Origin: Foetidibacter luteolus
Lineage (GTDB): Bacteria; Bacteroidota; Bacteroidia; Chitinophagales; Chitinophagaceae
DNA length: 64,000 nt
Direction: 5' to 3'
Assembly: GCF_009650435.1 (NCBI RefSeq)
Contig: NZ_VVIP01000013.1
Span: 134,771 to 198,770, forward strand
Shown: piece by piece, positions 18,272-28,964 of the stretch
Layout of the letters: every line of letters begins with the position of its first letter
Position numbering within the stretch: position 1 is the stretch's first letter
Notes under the pieces: generated by a model
The model's database searches: none
What the model was told of the DNA's origin: nothing
The model's input: the letters and a program-made list of their open reading frames with translations, nothing else
Program-made: the position numbers and the translations under genes

Positions 18272-18328
18272 CAAGGTTCAACGTTCAAGGCTAATTCCTT
18301 TGAACAACAGAACCTTTGAACATTGAAC
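18272..18328 (-). repeat. Word-type hairpin after rpsS (theme GTTCAA/TTGAAC)
   Basis: CAAGGTTCAACGTTCAAGG (18272-18290) is complemented by CCTTTGAACAACAGAACCTT and TGAACATTGAAC (18297-18328). On the minus strand it starts at the rpsS stop codon. Confidence 0.7.
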
Positions 18329-18597
18329 TATTTTTTAGTACCTGCGTGTCCTTTAAAGTTCCTGGTAGGGGCAAATTCTCCCAATTTGTGGCCTACCATA
18401 AATTCTGTTACGTAAACCGGTATAAACTTATTGCCATTGTGCACTGCAAACGTGTGGCCTACAAAATCCGGTGTAATGGTAGAACGGCGGCTCCATGTTT
18501 TAATCACGGATTTTTTGTTTTTGCCTTCGTTAATGTCCAATACTTTGGTTTCGAGCTTAACGTCTACGTAAGGACCTTTTTTAATTGAACGAGCCAT
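18328..18597 (-). CDS. rpsS: 30S ribosomal protein S19
   Basis: This 89-residue protein of the small-subunit head has the conserved parts [62 protein letters not shown]. The length is normal. It follows rplB across a 190-base gap that holds repeat copy 5 and a perfect small hairpin. Confidence 0.97.
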   Translation of the reverse strand: MARSIKKGPYVDVKLETKVLDINEGKNKKSVIKTWSRRSTITPDFVGHTFAVHNGNKFIPVYVTEFMVGHKLGEFAPTRNFKGHAGTKK

Positions 18598-18618
18598 GGT
18601 TGTTTTATTTGTTTATTT

Positions 18619-18637
18619 GTTTTGCCGTTGGCAAAAC
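18619..18637. repeat. Perfect small hairpin upstream of rpsS
   Basis: GTTTTGCC-GTT-GGCAAAAC is an 8-bp perfect stem with a three-base loop. It lies 21 bases before the rpsS start codon on the minus strand, so it would sit in the leader of that cistron. No T-tract follows directly. Confidence 0.55.
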
Positions 18638-18705
18638 CATTTTAACATTAAAGCTGTTTGTTAGATGAAGAAGGTTTGATTGGAAACCTGTCGCCGCCAT
18701 ATTAT

Positions 18706-18760
18706 CTGAACGATGAAGTGATTGCGACGCAACGATGATGCCATGAAAACCGCTGCCGGT
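18706..18760 (-). repeat. 77-bp interspersed repeat, copy 5 (subfamily C)
   Basis: CTGAACGATGAAGTGATTGC and GACGCAACGATGATGCCATG match the minus orientation of copies 6, 11 and 15, which share TTCATCGTT rather than TTGTACG beside the GCGTCGC core. It lies within the ribosomal operon, between rplB and rpsS. Confidence 0.7.
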
Positions 18761-18787
18761 ATCTACATCTTCTTACAGCCTGTTATT

Positions 18788-19627
18788 TTATTTACTTAAT
18801 TTTTTGCCGTTTCTGCGCTGGATGATCAGTTTGTCTGACCCCTTGCCTCTTGTGCGGGTAATTTCGCCTTTAGCATATTTACCTGTACGGCTTCTTGGAT
18901 GGCCACCGGATGCCCTGCCTTCGCCACCACCCATCGGGTGATCTACAGGGTTCATGGCAACACCACGGTTACGTGGGCGGATACCCTTCCACCTGTTACG
19001 GCCGGCTTTACCAGCAGTTTCCAGGTTATGATCGCTGTTAGAAACCACGCCTACTGTTGCATAACAGTTAATCAACACTTTCCTTAACTCACCAGAAGGC
19101 ATTTTCAACACGCCATATTTTTCTTCTTTGTTGGTAAGCTGTGCAGATGCACCGGCGCTTCTTACCATTTTACCACCCTGGTTGGGCTGCAGTTCAATGT
19201 TGTGAACGTTAGTACCGAGCGGCATGTTCTTCAACTGAAGTGCGTTTCCAATTTCAGGAGCTACAGCATCGCCGGAAATTACTTTCTGGCCAACCTGTAT
19301 GCCTTGAGGGGCAAGTATGTATCTTTTTTCACCATCCGCATATTCCAGCAAAGAAATAAAAGCTGTACGGTTTGGATCGTACTCAACAGATACCACTGTT
19401 GCTTCAATATCTTTCTTGTTCCTCTTAAAATCAACAATACGGTAATGCTTTTTATGACCACCGCCAATGTAGCGCATGGCGCGGCGGCCCTGTACGTTAC
19501 GCCCACCTGTGCTGTGCTTCGCTTCCAGCAGGCTTTTTTCAGGTGTATCTGTTGTAATCTCAGCATACGCATTGCCGATTCTCCAACGTGTACCAGCGGT
19601 TACCGGTTTAAATTTTCTTAATGCCAT
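18788..19627 (-). CDS. rplB: 50S ribosomal protein L2
   Basis: This protein is required for subunit association and lies close to the peptidyl-transferase centre. It has 279 residues. [30 protein letters not shown], the OB-fold, and the C-terminal [24 protein letters not shown] (with the conserved histidines) all match. It lies 42 bases after rplW. Confidence 0.97.
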   Translation of the reverse strand: MALRKFKPVTAGTRWRIGNAYAEITTDTPEKSLLEAKHSTGGRNVQGRRAMRYIGGGHKKHYRIVDFKRNKKDIEATVVSVEYDPNRTAFISLLEYADGEKRYILAPQGIQVGQKVISGDAVAPEIGNALQLKNMPLGTNVHNIELQPNQGGKMVRSAGASAQLTNKEEKYGVLKMPSGELRKVLINCYATVGVVSNSDHNLETAGKAGRNRWKGIRPRNRGVAMNPVDHPMGGGEGRASGGHPRSRTGKYAKGEITRTRGKGSDKLIIQRRNGKKLSK

Positions 19628-19669
19628 TGTTTATTATTTATGCGAAATTTTCAGCTTCGCGGCTATAGA

Positions 19670-19969
19670 TTAAATGTTTGCGTACAAATCAATGCTTTCG
19701 TTTTCAGCTACAGTAACCAGGGCTTTTTTGTAAGCTGGTTTCTGTCCTTTTACAAAACCAGCTTTTGTATAGCGTGTTTTGTTTTTTGCCGGAACAACCA
19801 AAGTGTTTACATCCACTACAGTTACACCGTAAAACTCTTCAATAGCTTTTTTAATTTCAAGCTTGTTGGCTTTACGTGCTACTTTAAAAGCATACTTCCT
19901 TTGCTTTTCCTGCTGGTTGTTTGCTTTTTCTGTAAGGATTGGTTTTACCAGTATTTCGCTCGGTATCAT
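19670..19969 (-). CDS. rplW: 50S ribosomal protein L23
   Basis: This tunnel-exit protein is a docking point for SRP and trigger factor. It has 99 residues. ILVKPILTEKANNQQEKQRKYAFKVARKANKLEIKKAIEEFYGVTV is the family signature. Spacing to rplD is 27 bases. Confidence 0.96.
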   Translation of the reverse strand: MIPSEILVKPILTEKANNQQEKQRKYAFKVARKANKLEIKKAIEEFYGVTVVDVNTLVVPAKNKTRYTKAGFVKGQKPAYKKALVTVAENESIDLYANI

Positions 19970-19996
19970 CTTTCGTTAATTTGAAAAATTCAATAA

Positions 19997-20641
19997 TTAT
20001 GCTTCAGCCACTACTTCAGCTTCGCCTTCTGTTAAGATTTTAGCCGCGTTTTCTGTAAGTACCAGCACATCTGCGTTTACGATATCGTAAGTATTGATAT
20101 CTGTAAGGAAAGTGCTTTTTACTGTGGGTATGTTACGCAGGCTCAGGTATAAATTCTCGTTGCCTTCCGGTAAAACAAACAATGTTTTTTTACCGTTTAC
20201 GTTCAGGCTTTTCAGTACGTCAGCAAACTGCTTTGTTTTAGGCGCATCAAAGTTGATGTCTTCAACTACCACGATAGCGCTGTCTTTTGCTTTATGGCTA
20301 AGGGCGCTTATTTTGGCCAGTTCCTTAACTTTTTTGTTCAGCTTAAAATCGTAAGCATGTGGCTTGGGGCCGAAAATGGTACCACCACCCTTGTATAAGG
20401 GGTTGCGGATATTACCTTTACGTGAACCACCGGTACCTTTCTGGCGGTGCAGCTTGCGGCTGGCGCCCTTTACTTCGGCACGGGTTTTTACTTTATGTGT
20501 ACCCAGGTGTTGCGCGGCAAGGTATTGCTTAACGGCCAGGTAAATTACATGGTCATTAGGCTCAACAGCAAATACATCATCCGGAAGCTCAACAGTTCTG
20601 CCGGTTTTCTGTCCTTTTTTATCTAAAACTTCTGCTTGCAT
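19997..20641 (-). CDS. rplD: 50S ribosomal protein L4
   Basis: L4 is a tunnel protein. In enteric bacteria it also regulates the S10 operon; nothing here shows that for this organism. It has 214 residues. The extended loop RAEVKGASRKLHRQKGTGGSRKGNIRNPLYKGGGTIFGPKPHAYDF is conserved. Its ATG lies 18 bases after the rplC stop. Confidence 0.97.
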   Translation of the reverse strand: MQAEVLDKKGQKTGRTVELPDDVFAVEPNDHVIYLAVKQYLAAQHLGTHKVKTRAEVKGASRKLHRQKGTGGSRKGNIRNPLYKGGGTIFGPKPHAYDFKLNKKVKELAKISALSHKAKDSAIVVVEDINFDAPKTKQFADVLKSLNVNGKKTLFVLPEGNENLYLSLRNIPTVKSTFLTDINTYDIVNADVLVLTENAAKILTEGEAEVVAEA

Positions 20642-20659
20642 TTCTAATGAGATTAAAGT

Positions 20660-21277
20660 TTACTTCTGGATTAAAACGATAGAACCGTTGTGGCCAGGAA
20701 CTGAACCACTTACCAGGATATAATTTTTGTCAGCGAAAATCTTCACCACTTTCAGGTCCTTTACCTTCACCCTGTCGCCACCCATACGGCCGGCCATTCT
20801 CATACCTTTAAATACACGTGAAGGATAAGAAGAACCACCAATAGAACCCGGGGCCCTCTGGCGGTCGTGCTGTCCGTGAGACTGCTCGCCCACACCGTGG
20901 AAGCCGTGGCGTTTTACAACACCCTGAAAACCTTTACCCTTGGTAGTACCTACCACATCAACTTTTTCGCCTTCGGCAAAAATGTCAACGGTAATTGTTT
21001 CACCTATTGCTTTTTCTAATGAATAATCGCGGAATTCTTTTACAAAGCTTTTAGCCGAAGTGCTGGCTTTCTGGAAGTGATTGATTTCTGCTTTGTTGGA
21101 GTGTTTTTCGTTTTTGTCGCCAAACGCTAACTGAAGAGCGGAGTAACCATCGGTCTCTTTTGTCTTAACCTGGGTTACGATGTTCGGGCCAGCTTCAATG
21201 ATGGTGCAGGCTGTTTGCCTTCCATCAGAACTGAAGATGCTGGTCATCCCAATCTTTTTACCAATAATACCTTTCAT
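20660..21277 (-). CDS. rplC: 50S ribosomal protein L3
   Basis: L3 starts large-subunit assembly. It has 205 residues. [20 protein letters not shown] and the central [57 protein letters not shown] are typical. It is separated from rpsJ by 318 bases, a very large gap for these two genes. Confidence 0.97.
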   Translation of the reverse strand: MKGIIGKKIGMTSIFSSDGRQTACTIIEAGPNIVTQVKTKETDGYSALQLAFGDKNEKHSNKAEINHFQKASTSAKSFVKEFRDYSLEKAIGETITVDIFAEGEKVDVVGTTKGKGFQGVVKRHGFHGVGEQSHGQHDRQRAPGSIGGSSYPSRVFKGMRMAGRMGGDRVKVKDLKVVKIFADKNYILVSGSVPGHNGSIVLIQK

Positions 21278-21595
21278 TTTGTTTGCGGTTTTTGCCCCGC
21301 AGGTTGTAAGGACATTTGCAGCTTACCATTTTCCGGCAACTTTTTGCCGTTGCATTGGCTGCAACTTCAATCCCCTGTTTGCTGCCGACCTTTTCTTTTG
21401 TTTTGTTTGTTGCCAAACAAGAAGAAGTACCGGCAGTAAACAAACCTCGAAGGGCTTGTTTATATGTACCCTTACTCCAAAACGGAGTAAGAAATTATGT
21501 GTAACCAGAGCTCTTTTCTTCCTGTGTACAGGATTTTGAGAGATGATAATATTGTTAAGAACTTTTTCCGTTTATCCCCTACCGGGGCCGGATAC
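21278..21595 (-). other. 318-base hairpin-rich gap between rpsJ and rplC
   Basis: Two perfect hairpins lie here: TTGTTTG-TTGC-CAAACAA (21403-21420) and CTTACTCC-AAAAC-GGAGTAAG (21471-21491). A smaller TGCGG/CCGCA stem sits just before the rplC start. No ORF longer than 60 codons looks real, and no full promoter was seen. A long structured leader for rplC is possible but unproven. Confidence 0.55.
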
Positions 21596-21901
21596 TCAGG
21601 CTTTAATCTCAACTTCCACGCCAGAAGGAAGGTCAAGCTTGCTTAACGCATCTACTGTTCTGGAAGAAGTGGTATAAATGTCCAGCAAGCGCTTGTGTGT
21701 GCAAAGCTGAAACTGTTCACGGCTCTTTTTATTAACGTGCGGAGAACGCAGTACAGTAAAAATTTTCTTGCGTGTAGGCAAGGGAATCGGACCAGTAACT
21801 ACTGCTCCTGTGCTGCGCACCGTTTTCACAATTTTCTCGGCAGATTTATCTACCAAGTTGTGATCGTATGATTGTAATTTTATTCTGATTCTCTGAGACA
21901 T
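21596..21901 (-). CDS. rpsJ: 30S ribosomal protein S10 (NusE)
   Basis: This small-subunit head protein also serves in transcription antitermination complexes. It has 101 residues. [28 protein letters not shown] and [35 protein letters not shown] are the signatures. It is the first gene of the cluster and has its own promoter. rpsL, rpsG and fusA, which often precede it, are not here; the next gene upstream is mpg. Confidence 0.97.
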   Translation of the reverse strand: MSQRIRIKLQSYDHNLVDKSAEKIVKTVRSTGAVVTGPIPLPTRKKIFTVLRSPHVNKKSREQFQLCTHKRLLDIYTTSSRTVDALSKLDLPSGVEVEIKA

Positions 21902-21931
21902 AGCCTAACCCAAAAATTTGATTTGGGAGCG

Positions 21932-21962
21932 CAAAGGTAGGAGTATGCATTATACCAGACAA
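21932..21962 (-). promoter_or_regulatory. Promoter of the S10-spc ribosomal operon
   Basis: On the minus strand, TTG (21960-21962), a 20-base spacer and TACCTTTG (21932-21939) match the Bacteroidota consensus. The -7 element is an exact TAnnTTTG. The transcript would start about 25 bases before the rpsJ ATG. Confidence 0.75.
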
Positions 21963-22088
21963 GAGTTTAAGAAAGTTTTTTTGCCCAAAACAGCAATTTT
22001 CTTCGCTTATGGAGCATTTTTTTTGATTTTGAACCGCTGACCATGTGCTTGCCGGCCAATATTACGCCGGAATTCTTTTTTTGAGACC

Positions 22089-22148
22089 ATGGCTGCATTG
22101 CTACTATTGGGCGCCTGTTGCGTCGCACTACGTTCATCGTTCAGTAAT
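22089..22148 (+). repeat. 77-bp interspersed repeat, copy 6 (subfamily C)
   Basis: ATGGCTGCATTGCTACTATT, GGGCGCCTGTTGCGTCGCAC and TACGTTCATCGTTCAG. Its left half matches copy 10, while its right half matches copies 5, 11 and 15, so halves are shuffled between subfamilies. It lies in the 325-base gap between mpg and rpsJ, which otherwise holds the rpsJ promoter. Confidence 0.75.
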
Positions 22149-22226
22149 TCTCTTCGCCATCGGGTAACATTAGAAAATTCCCTGGCAGGCTGCTGTTTCA
22201 TCAAATATTCCCCTGGCGTTTTCCTT

Positions 22227-22892
22227 TTATTTATAAGGTGCTGCCAGCTTCACCTTTTTACCGCTTACATACGGGTTGCCCTGTATAATAAACCGGTAAG
22301 GCAACGCGGAATCGGCGCCGGCATAATCAACGCCAATTCTTGGTGTTGCAAGAATTTCCGCCTTTTTGATAACAAAACCGTCGTCTGCAATAAAAATATC
22401 GCCTTCCAGCAGGCTAAGGCCGGTATGCTTGGTAGCAATACCCAATGCACGGGATACATTGCCAGGCCCGCGGGTAATAGAAAAATCTGCCTTCTGGCGC
22501 CCCATCCTTTGCAGCATGACTGTTTCACCCTCAACAGGTTCGGCAGCCCTTATTAATACCGCATGCGGTATGTTTTCAATATTGGTCACAACATTAAAAA
22601 GGTGGTGGATACCATAACATAGGTATACATAGGCTGTTCCGCCGGGGGCGTACATTATTTCTGTTCTTGCAGTACGGCGGCCGTTATAAGCATGAGAAGC
22701 TTTGTCAACCACGCCATTATAAGCTTCTGTTTCCACAATCCGGGCAGCGGTAAGCTGCCCGTTAAAAGTTGTAACCAGCAGTTTCCCCAGCAAATCTTTC
22801 GCTATTTGCAGTACAGAACCACGCTGGTAGAAAGACTGGTTTAAAATTTGCCAGCCGGAGATGCTGTTATTTAAATGAGTAAAACCTTTCAA
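22227..22892 (-). CDS. mpg: 3-methyladenine DNA glycosylase, AAG/Mpg family
   Basis: This base-excision repair enzyme removes alkylated purines. The 221-residue product has the family core ARIVETEAYNGVVDKASHAYNGRRTARTEIMYAPGGTAYVYLCYGIHHLFNVVT, with the catalytic Glu in VETEAY, and the later ITRGPGNVSRALGI. The frame opens at a TTG (22890-22892) directly after a stop codon. No ATG lies before the conserved region, so the start is uncertain, and TTG is the only candidate. It diverges from the EI24-type gene with only 33 bases between. Confidence 0.93.
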   Translation of the reverse strand: MKGFTHLNNSISGWQILNQSFYQRGSVLQIAKDLLGKLLVTTFNGQLTAARIVETEAYNGVVDKASHAYNGRRTARTEIMYAPGGTAYVYLCYGIHHLFNVVTNIENIPHAVLIRAAEPVEGETVMLQRMGRQKADFSITRGPGNVSRALGIATKHTGLSLLEGDIFIADDGFVIKKAEILATPRIGVDYAGADSALPYRFIIQGNPYVSGKKVKLAAPYK

Positions 22893-22925
22893 TCAGCTTA
22901 TATTTATCCGCTAAAATAATTTTTC

Positions 22926-23681
22926 GTGCTGAAAGAGATTGTTATTGTTATACAATCATACATTAATGCCCATAAGTTTATAAGGGAACATAAACTGTGG
23001 AAATGGATTATCATTCCCGGCATTATCTATTCGCTGCTGTTTATAATCAGCATGTATTTTTTTGGCAAAAGCGCCAATTATGCCATAGAATGGATAACAA
23101 AAACCACCCATCTTACCGCCTGGCTGGAAAAAATGCAAAGCGGCTTTTTAAGCTTTTTGTTCCGGCTTTCGGGGCTGATACTGTGGCTGGTGCTGATGCT
23201 TTTTTATTTCTCGCTGTTTAAATACGTTTGGTTGATACTGGGTTCCCCGGTTTTTGCCTACCTGAGCGAAAAAACAGCATCCATACTGGAGGGTAAAGAT
23301 TTTCCTTTCAGCCTGCCACAACTGGCTAAGGATATCATCCGGGGAATTAAAATAGCGTTGCGCAATGCGCTGTGGCAAACCATTTATACCGTTTCTATTG
23401 TAATACTGTCATTTATACCGCTGGTTGGCTGGGCTACACCTGTGCTGGCCATGCTGGTTGAATGCTACTATTACGGTTTTTCTATGCTGGACTACAGTTG
23501 CGAACGCCGGAAAATGAGTGCCCAGGAAAGTATTTTTTTTATTAACCAGCATAAAGGCCTGGCTATAGGCAACGGCATTATCTTTTACATGTTGCACCTG
23601 GTGCCCATACTGGGCTGGGTATTCGCCCCTGCTTACGCGGTTATTGCCGCCACCCTAAGCCTGCGGGAAACAGAGAGGTAG
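22926..23681 (+). CDS. EI24-domain integral membrane protein
   Basis: The 251-residue product matches the EI24 (CysZ-like) membrane family. Hydrophobic segments lie at about residues 26-48, 80-110, 150-185 and 220-245. Near residue 105-118, the LGSPVFAYLSEKTASILEGK motif is typical. The start codon is GTG at 22926; no ATG lies nearby. Sulfate transport is known for some CysZ proteins but cannot be assumed here. The next gene starts 43 bases later on the same strand. Confidence 0.8.
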   Translation: MLKEIVIVIQSYINAHKFIREHKLWKWIIIPGIIYSLLFIISMYFFGKSANYAIEWITKTTHLTAWLEKMQSGFLSFLFRLSGLILWLVLMLFYFSLFKYVWLILGSPVFAYLSEKTASILEGKDFPFSLPQLAKDIIRGIKIALRNALWQTIYTVSIVILSFIPLVGWATPVLAMLVECYYYGFSMLDYSCERRKMSAQESIFFINQHKGLAIGNGIIFYMLHLVPILGWVFAPAYAVIAATLSLRETER

Positions 23682-23724
23682 CATTCATAAAACAGTACAT
23701 TACTTTAAAGTTTAAGTTAGTTTA

Positions 23725-24435
23725 ATGCAAGGCAAAGTTTACCTGGTACCAACAGTTTTAAGCGAGGATGAAATTGCCTTGCAAACCATACCGGCCTATG
23801 TGCTGGACGCGGTTAAGGATTGCAAAGTATTTTTTGTGGAAAATGAAAAAACAGCCCGCCGCTTTCTGAAAAAACTGTGGCGGGAAATGGTGATTGATAA
23901 TTATAGCTGGTATGCCATTCATAAAGCTGAAGAAGAGGTAAAAGGCAGATTTATACAGCATTTGAACGCGGGTGACAATATTGGAATCATTAGCGAAGCG
24001 GGATGCCCCGGCGTAGCCGACCCCGGCCAGTTGCTTGTGGAAGCAGCACAGCAGCAAGGGGCTGTAGTTAACCCATTGGTAGGGCCAAGCTCAATTTTAC
24101 TGGCACTGATGGCGAGCGGCATGAACGGACAAAACTTTCAATTTTGCGGCTACCTGCCCATTGACAACCAGGCACGCAGGAAAGCACTCAGGGAACTGGA
24201 AGCCGAATCTTCAAAGAAAAACTGCACCCAGATTTTTATTGAAACCCCCTACCGCAATAACCAACTGGTGAAAGATGTGCTGGAAAGTTGCCGCAACGAA
24301 ACCCGGTTTTGCATAGCAGTGGATATAACGGCAACCACAGAAAGTATTATAACAAAAAGCGTAGCAGAATGGAAAAAAAAGCAGGCCGCTGATATTCATA
24401 AACGGCCCGCTATATTTTTATTGAAAAGCGCTTAG
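23725..24435 (+). CDS. SAM-dependent methyltransferase, RsmI/YraL-like (tetrapyrrole methylase fold)
   Basis: This 236-residue protein has the fold of RsmI, which 2'-O-methylates C1402 of 16S rRNA. The motifs present are IGIISEAGCPGVADPGQLLVEAA (the P-loop-like SAM region), VNPLVGPSSILLALMASGMNG and IFIETPYRNNQLVKDVLE. It is shorter than classical RsmI of about 285 residues and lacks its C-terminal domain. It belongs to the Bacteroidota branch, whose target is not firmly known. It probably forms a unit with the EI24-type gene. Confidence 0.82.
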   Translation: MQGKVYLVPTVLSEDEIALQTIPAYVLDAVKDCKVFFVENEKTARRFLKKLWREMVIDNYSWYAIHKAEEEVKGRFIQHLNAGDNIGIISEAGCPGVADPGQLLVEAAQQQGAVVNPLVGPSSILLALMASGMNGQNFQFCGYLPIDNQARRKALRELEAESSKKNCTQIFIETPYRNNQLVKDVLESCRNETRFCIAVDITATTESIITKSVAEWKKKQAADIHKRPAIFLLKSA

Positions 24436-24503
24436 GACAGCCGCACCACAGAAGAAATTTCTGGCGTCGGAGGCGGAAGAAACAAGGCTACTATGCGGGA
24501 AAA

Positions 24504-24580
24504 GCTGAATAGCGAACCAACCGCACAAGAGTGCGACGCAAGTAAAGCCTCATGGCAGTTCCTGCTGCCGGGCCCATAAA
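24504..24580 (-). repeat. 77-bp interspersed repeat, copy 7 (subfamily A, full length)
   Basis: GCTGAATAGCGAACCAACCG, CACAAGAGTGCGACGCAAG, TAAAGCCTCATGGCAGTTCC and TGCTGCCGGGCCCATAAA. It is one of the fullest copies and lies between convergent genes. Confidence 0.85.
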
Positions 24581-24583
24581 TAC

Positions 24584-24976
24584 CTACCTGGGCTTAATGG
24601 AAGTCTCTCCTTCCATACCACGAATTTCATAGATGCTGTCAACAATATTCTCCTGCATGCCCCGCCATGGCAAAGCGCCACGGTATTCTTTATAATGCAG
24701 CACCACTTCTTTACCGGCATTGCGCAATAATATCTCGGCCACTTTAGGATTGGTTACACTAAATTCAAACTCGTTGCTCTGCACATTTGCCTTAAAACCG
24801 CTTTGAATAATTTTGCCTTCATAGGTTTTAAAAATATAGCCTTTACGCATGAAGTAGTTAAGCGTGCCGGCTTTGGTAGCATCGCCAAAAACCCAGAAAA
24901 AATGAAAGTAGATAAATAAACCTAAGCCAAGAACCAGTATGATAATGATGCTCCGGAAGATTTTTTTTGCTCTCAT
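24584..24976 (-). CDS. Small single-span membrane protein of unknown function
   Basis: I do not recognise a named family with confidence. The 130-residue product has a hydrophobic N-terminal segment at about residues 8-29 (IIIILVLGLGLFIYFHFFWVF). It is followed by a soluble domain with VFGDATKAGTLNYFMRKGYIFKTYEGKI. Similar sequences are widespread in Bacteroidota under uninformative names. It starts 9 bases after the M28 peptidase stops, which suggests one transcript. Confidence 0.7.
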   Translation of the reverse strand: MRAKKIFRSIIIILVLGLGLFIYFHFFWVFGDATKAGTLNYFMRKGYIFKTYEGKIIQSGFKANVQSNEFEFSVTNPKVAEILLRNAGKEVVLHYKEYRGALPWRGMQENIVDSIYEIRGMEGETSIKPR

Positions 24977-24985
24977 ATATTGGTT

Positions 24986-26368
24986 TTAGATTCCGTATTT
25001 ATCTACAAGATACAATAAGGCTGCCATGTTTATTGCCCCCAGCTTTAGTTCGCGTATGTTAACGTTTTCCAGCACATCGTTTACCGCATGGTGCACGTCA
25101 AAATAGCGTTGGCTATCCGGTCTTAACTCGCCATAAGGAATTTTGTAAGCTTCCGCAACAGGACCAATATCTGCGCCACCGCCACCTACCATAAAATCAG
25201 TAACACCATAGGGCTGAAAAAGCGCAAGCCAGCTTTTTAGTTTATCCAGTTTTTCCTGTGTGGCTGCTATGCTAAAACCACGGGGTGTAAAACCACCGGC
25301 ATCGCTTTCAAGTGCAAACACATGGGTTTCATTGTTGGCTTTGGCTTCTTCGGCATACTTTGTGCCACCACGAAGACCATTTTCTTCGTTGGCAAAAAGC
25401 ACAAACCTGATGGTACATTTTGGCTTGTATCCCAATGCTTTAAAGGCCCTTAGAATTTCGATGGTTTGCACTATACCGGCGCCATCATCAGTGGCGCCTT
25501 CGTTAACATCCCAGCTATCCAGGTGCCCGCCAACAGTAATAATTTTTTCCGGCTGCCCGCTGCCTTTTATTTCGCCGATTACGTTATGGCCAACCTCGTC
25601 AGGCAGCATTTTGCCATAAGTAAACAGGTGGGCTGTAATAGCTTTGCCTTCGTTAAGCAGGCTGTCCAGCTTCTCCACATCCCGAAGGCCAACGGCAGCA
25701 GCAGGTATTTTAGGAAAAGAATCCAGGTAGCGCAAAGAGCCCGTATGAGGGTTATTGTCCACGGAATGTGTCATAGAGCGTACGAGTACAGCAACAGCAC
25801 CATATTTTGCGGCACGGCTGGCACCCACTGCACGATAAATAACATTCTTGCCATAAGCGTTAGAAGTTTCCACAAAGTCTTCCTCAAAAGGCACGCTGTA
25901 AAAAACAATTTTACCCTTCAACTCATCTTTTTTCTCTTCCAACTCGTCAAACGAATGTACCCGCACTACCTGGGCTTTTATGCCCTTTGGCCCACTACCC
26001 ACCGAATTACCCAGCGCTAATACGTTTATGGGTATTGTTTTAACCTTACCATCGCTTGTTTTATAGGCTACAGAAGCTTTGTCTTTACCACCACGCACCC
26101 AATGCGGCACCATGCATTGCTGCAAAGTAACCTTATCCGCACCTGCCTGTTCAAGGGCTTGTGCCCCCCATTTTTCCGCCATCTTCATTTGCGGGGAACC
26201 GGCCAGGCGGCCTCCTATCTTTTTGGTTAAGTGGAACAGGTTATTGTAAGCGGTGCGGCTGGTAAGTATGTTATCAGACACCTGCCTGATAAAAACCGAG
26301 TCATTTACATAATCCTGCGCATAAATTAAAGCCGGCATTAACAAGGCCAGTACAACTAATTTCTTCAT
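24986..26368 (-). CDS. Secreted M28-family zinc aminopeptidase with PA domain
   Basis: This 460-residue protein has an N-terminal signal peptide (MKKLVVLALLMPALIYAQ). It then has a protease-associated region at about residues 120-240 and the M28 peptidase domain. The zinc ligand motifs are visible: GGHLDSWD (His, Asp), ATDDGAG (Asp), ANEENGLRGG (Glu-Glu), ESDAGG (Asp) and FDVHHAVND (His). It probably trims peptides in the periplasm or outside the cell. It lies downstream of katG but beyond that gene's terminator. Confidence 0.9.
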   Translation of the reverse strand: MKKLVVLALLMPALIYAQDYVNDSVFIRQVSDNILTSRTAYNNLFHLTKKIGGRLAGSPQMKMAEKWGAQALEQAGADKVTLQQCMVPHWVRGGKDKASVAYKTSDGKVKTIPINVLALGNSVGSGPKGIKAQVVRVHSFDELEEKKDELKGKIVFYSVPFEEDFVETSNAYGKNVIYRAVGASRAAKYGAVAVLVRSMTHSVDNNPHTGSLRYLDSFPKIPAAAVGLRDVEKLDSLLNEGKAITAHLFTYGKMLPDEVGHNVIGEIKGSGQPEKIITVGGHLDSWDVNEGATDDGAGIVQTIEILRAFKALGYKPKCTIRFVLFANEENGLRGGTKYAEEAKANNETHVFALESDAGGFTPRGFSIAATQEKLDKLKSWLALFQPYGVTDFMVGGGGADIGPVAEAYKIPYGELRPDSQRYFDVHHAVNDVLENVNIRELKLGAINMAALLYLVDKYGI

Positions 26369-26460
26369 GTGGTTGATTGAGCGCTAAAGATATAGTGGAA
26401 TGATTAATCAATACTGTTTAGTTGGCCACTTGTGATACCGCTTGCAATATAGGATGTATA

Positions 26461-26494
26461 AAAAAAGGCAGCCAGTGGACCGGCTGCCTTTTTT
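26461..26494 (-). terminator. katG terminator
   Basis: GGCAGCC-8 bases-GGCTGCC has A-runs on one side and T-runs on the other, so it can act in both directions. It begins 17 bases after the katG stop on the minus strand. Confidence 0.85.
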
Positions 26495-26510
26495 ATGTGT
26501 TAGTTTATAA

Positions 26511-28799
<2,289 letters not shown>

Positions 28800-28847
28800 T
28801 TAGTATTGAAAGGAGAAATAATTGCACGTGTTACCTGTGCAGGATGA

Positions 28848-28878
28848 TAAAAGTATGCAATAGGGAAAATAATCGCAA
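28848..28878 (-). promoter_or_regulatory. Promoter of katG
   Basis: On the minus strand, TTG (28876-28878), a 20-base spacer and TACTTTTA (28848-28855) match the consensus in all but the last base. The transcript would start about 50-55 bases before the katG ATG. Confidence 0.6.
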
Positions 28879-28898
28879 TCAATTAATTTTATATTGTG

Positions 28899-28913
28899 AT
28901 AGTTTAAAGCTAT
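28899..28913 (-). promoter_or_regulatory. OxyR-type half site upstream of katG
   Basis: ATAGTTTAAAGCTAT (and its complement) fits the OxyR half-site pattern ATAG-N-T-N3-A-N-CTAT. It ends about 21 bases upstream of the TTG of the katG promoter, the usual place for an activator. The second half-site is only weakly recognisable. Confidence 0.5.
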
Positions 28914-28964
28914 TAGCAGTGCCTCGCCAAAAACAGAATGAAAAAAATAAACAGGCTTGCACTA

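Noticed and set aside
22089..22556. 155-codon plus-strand ORF starting at repeat copy 6 and running antisense through mpg
   Set aside because: It overlaps a certain gene on the other strand, and its start is made of repeat sequence.
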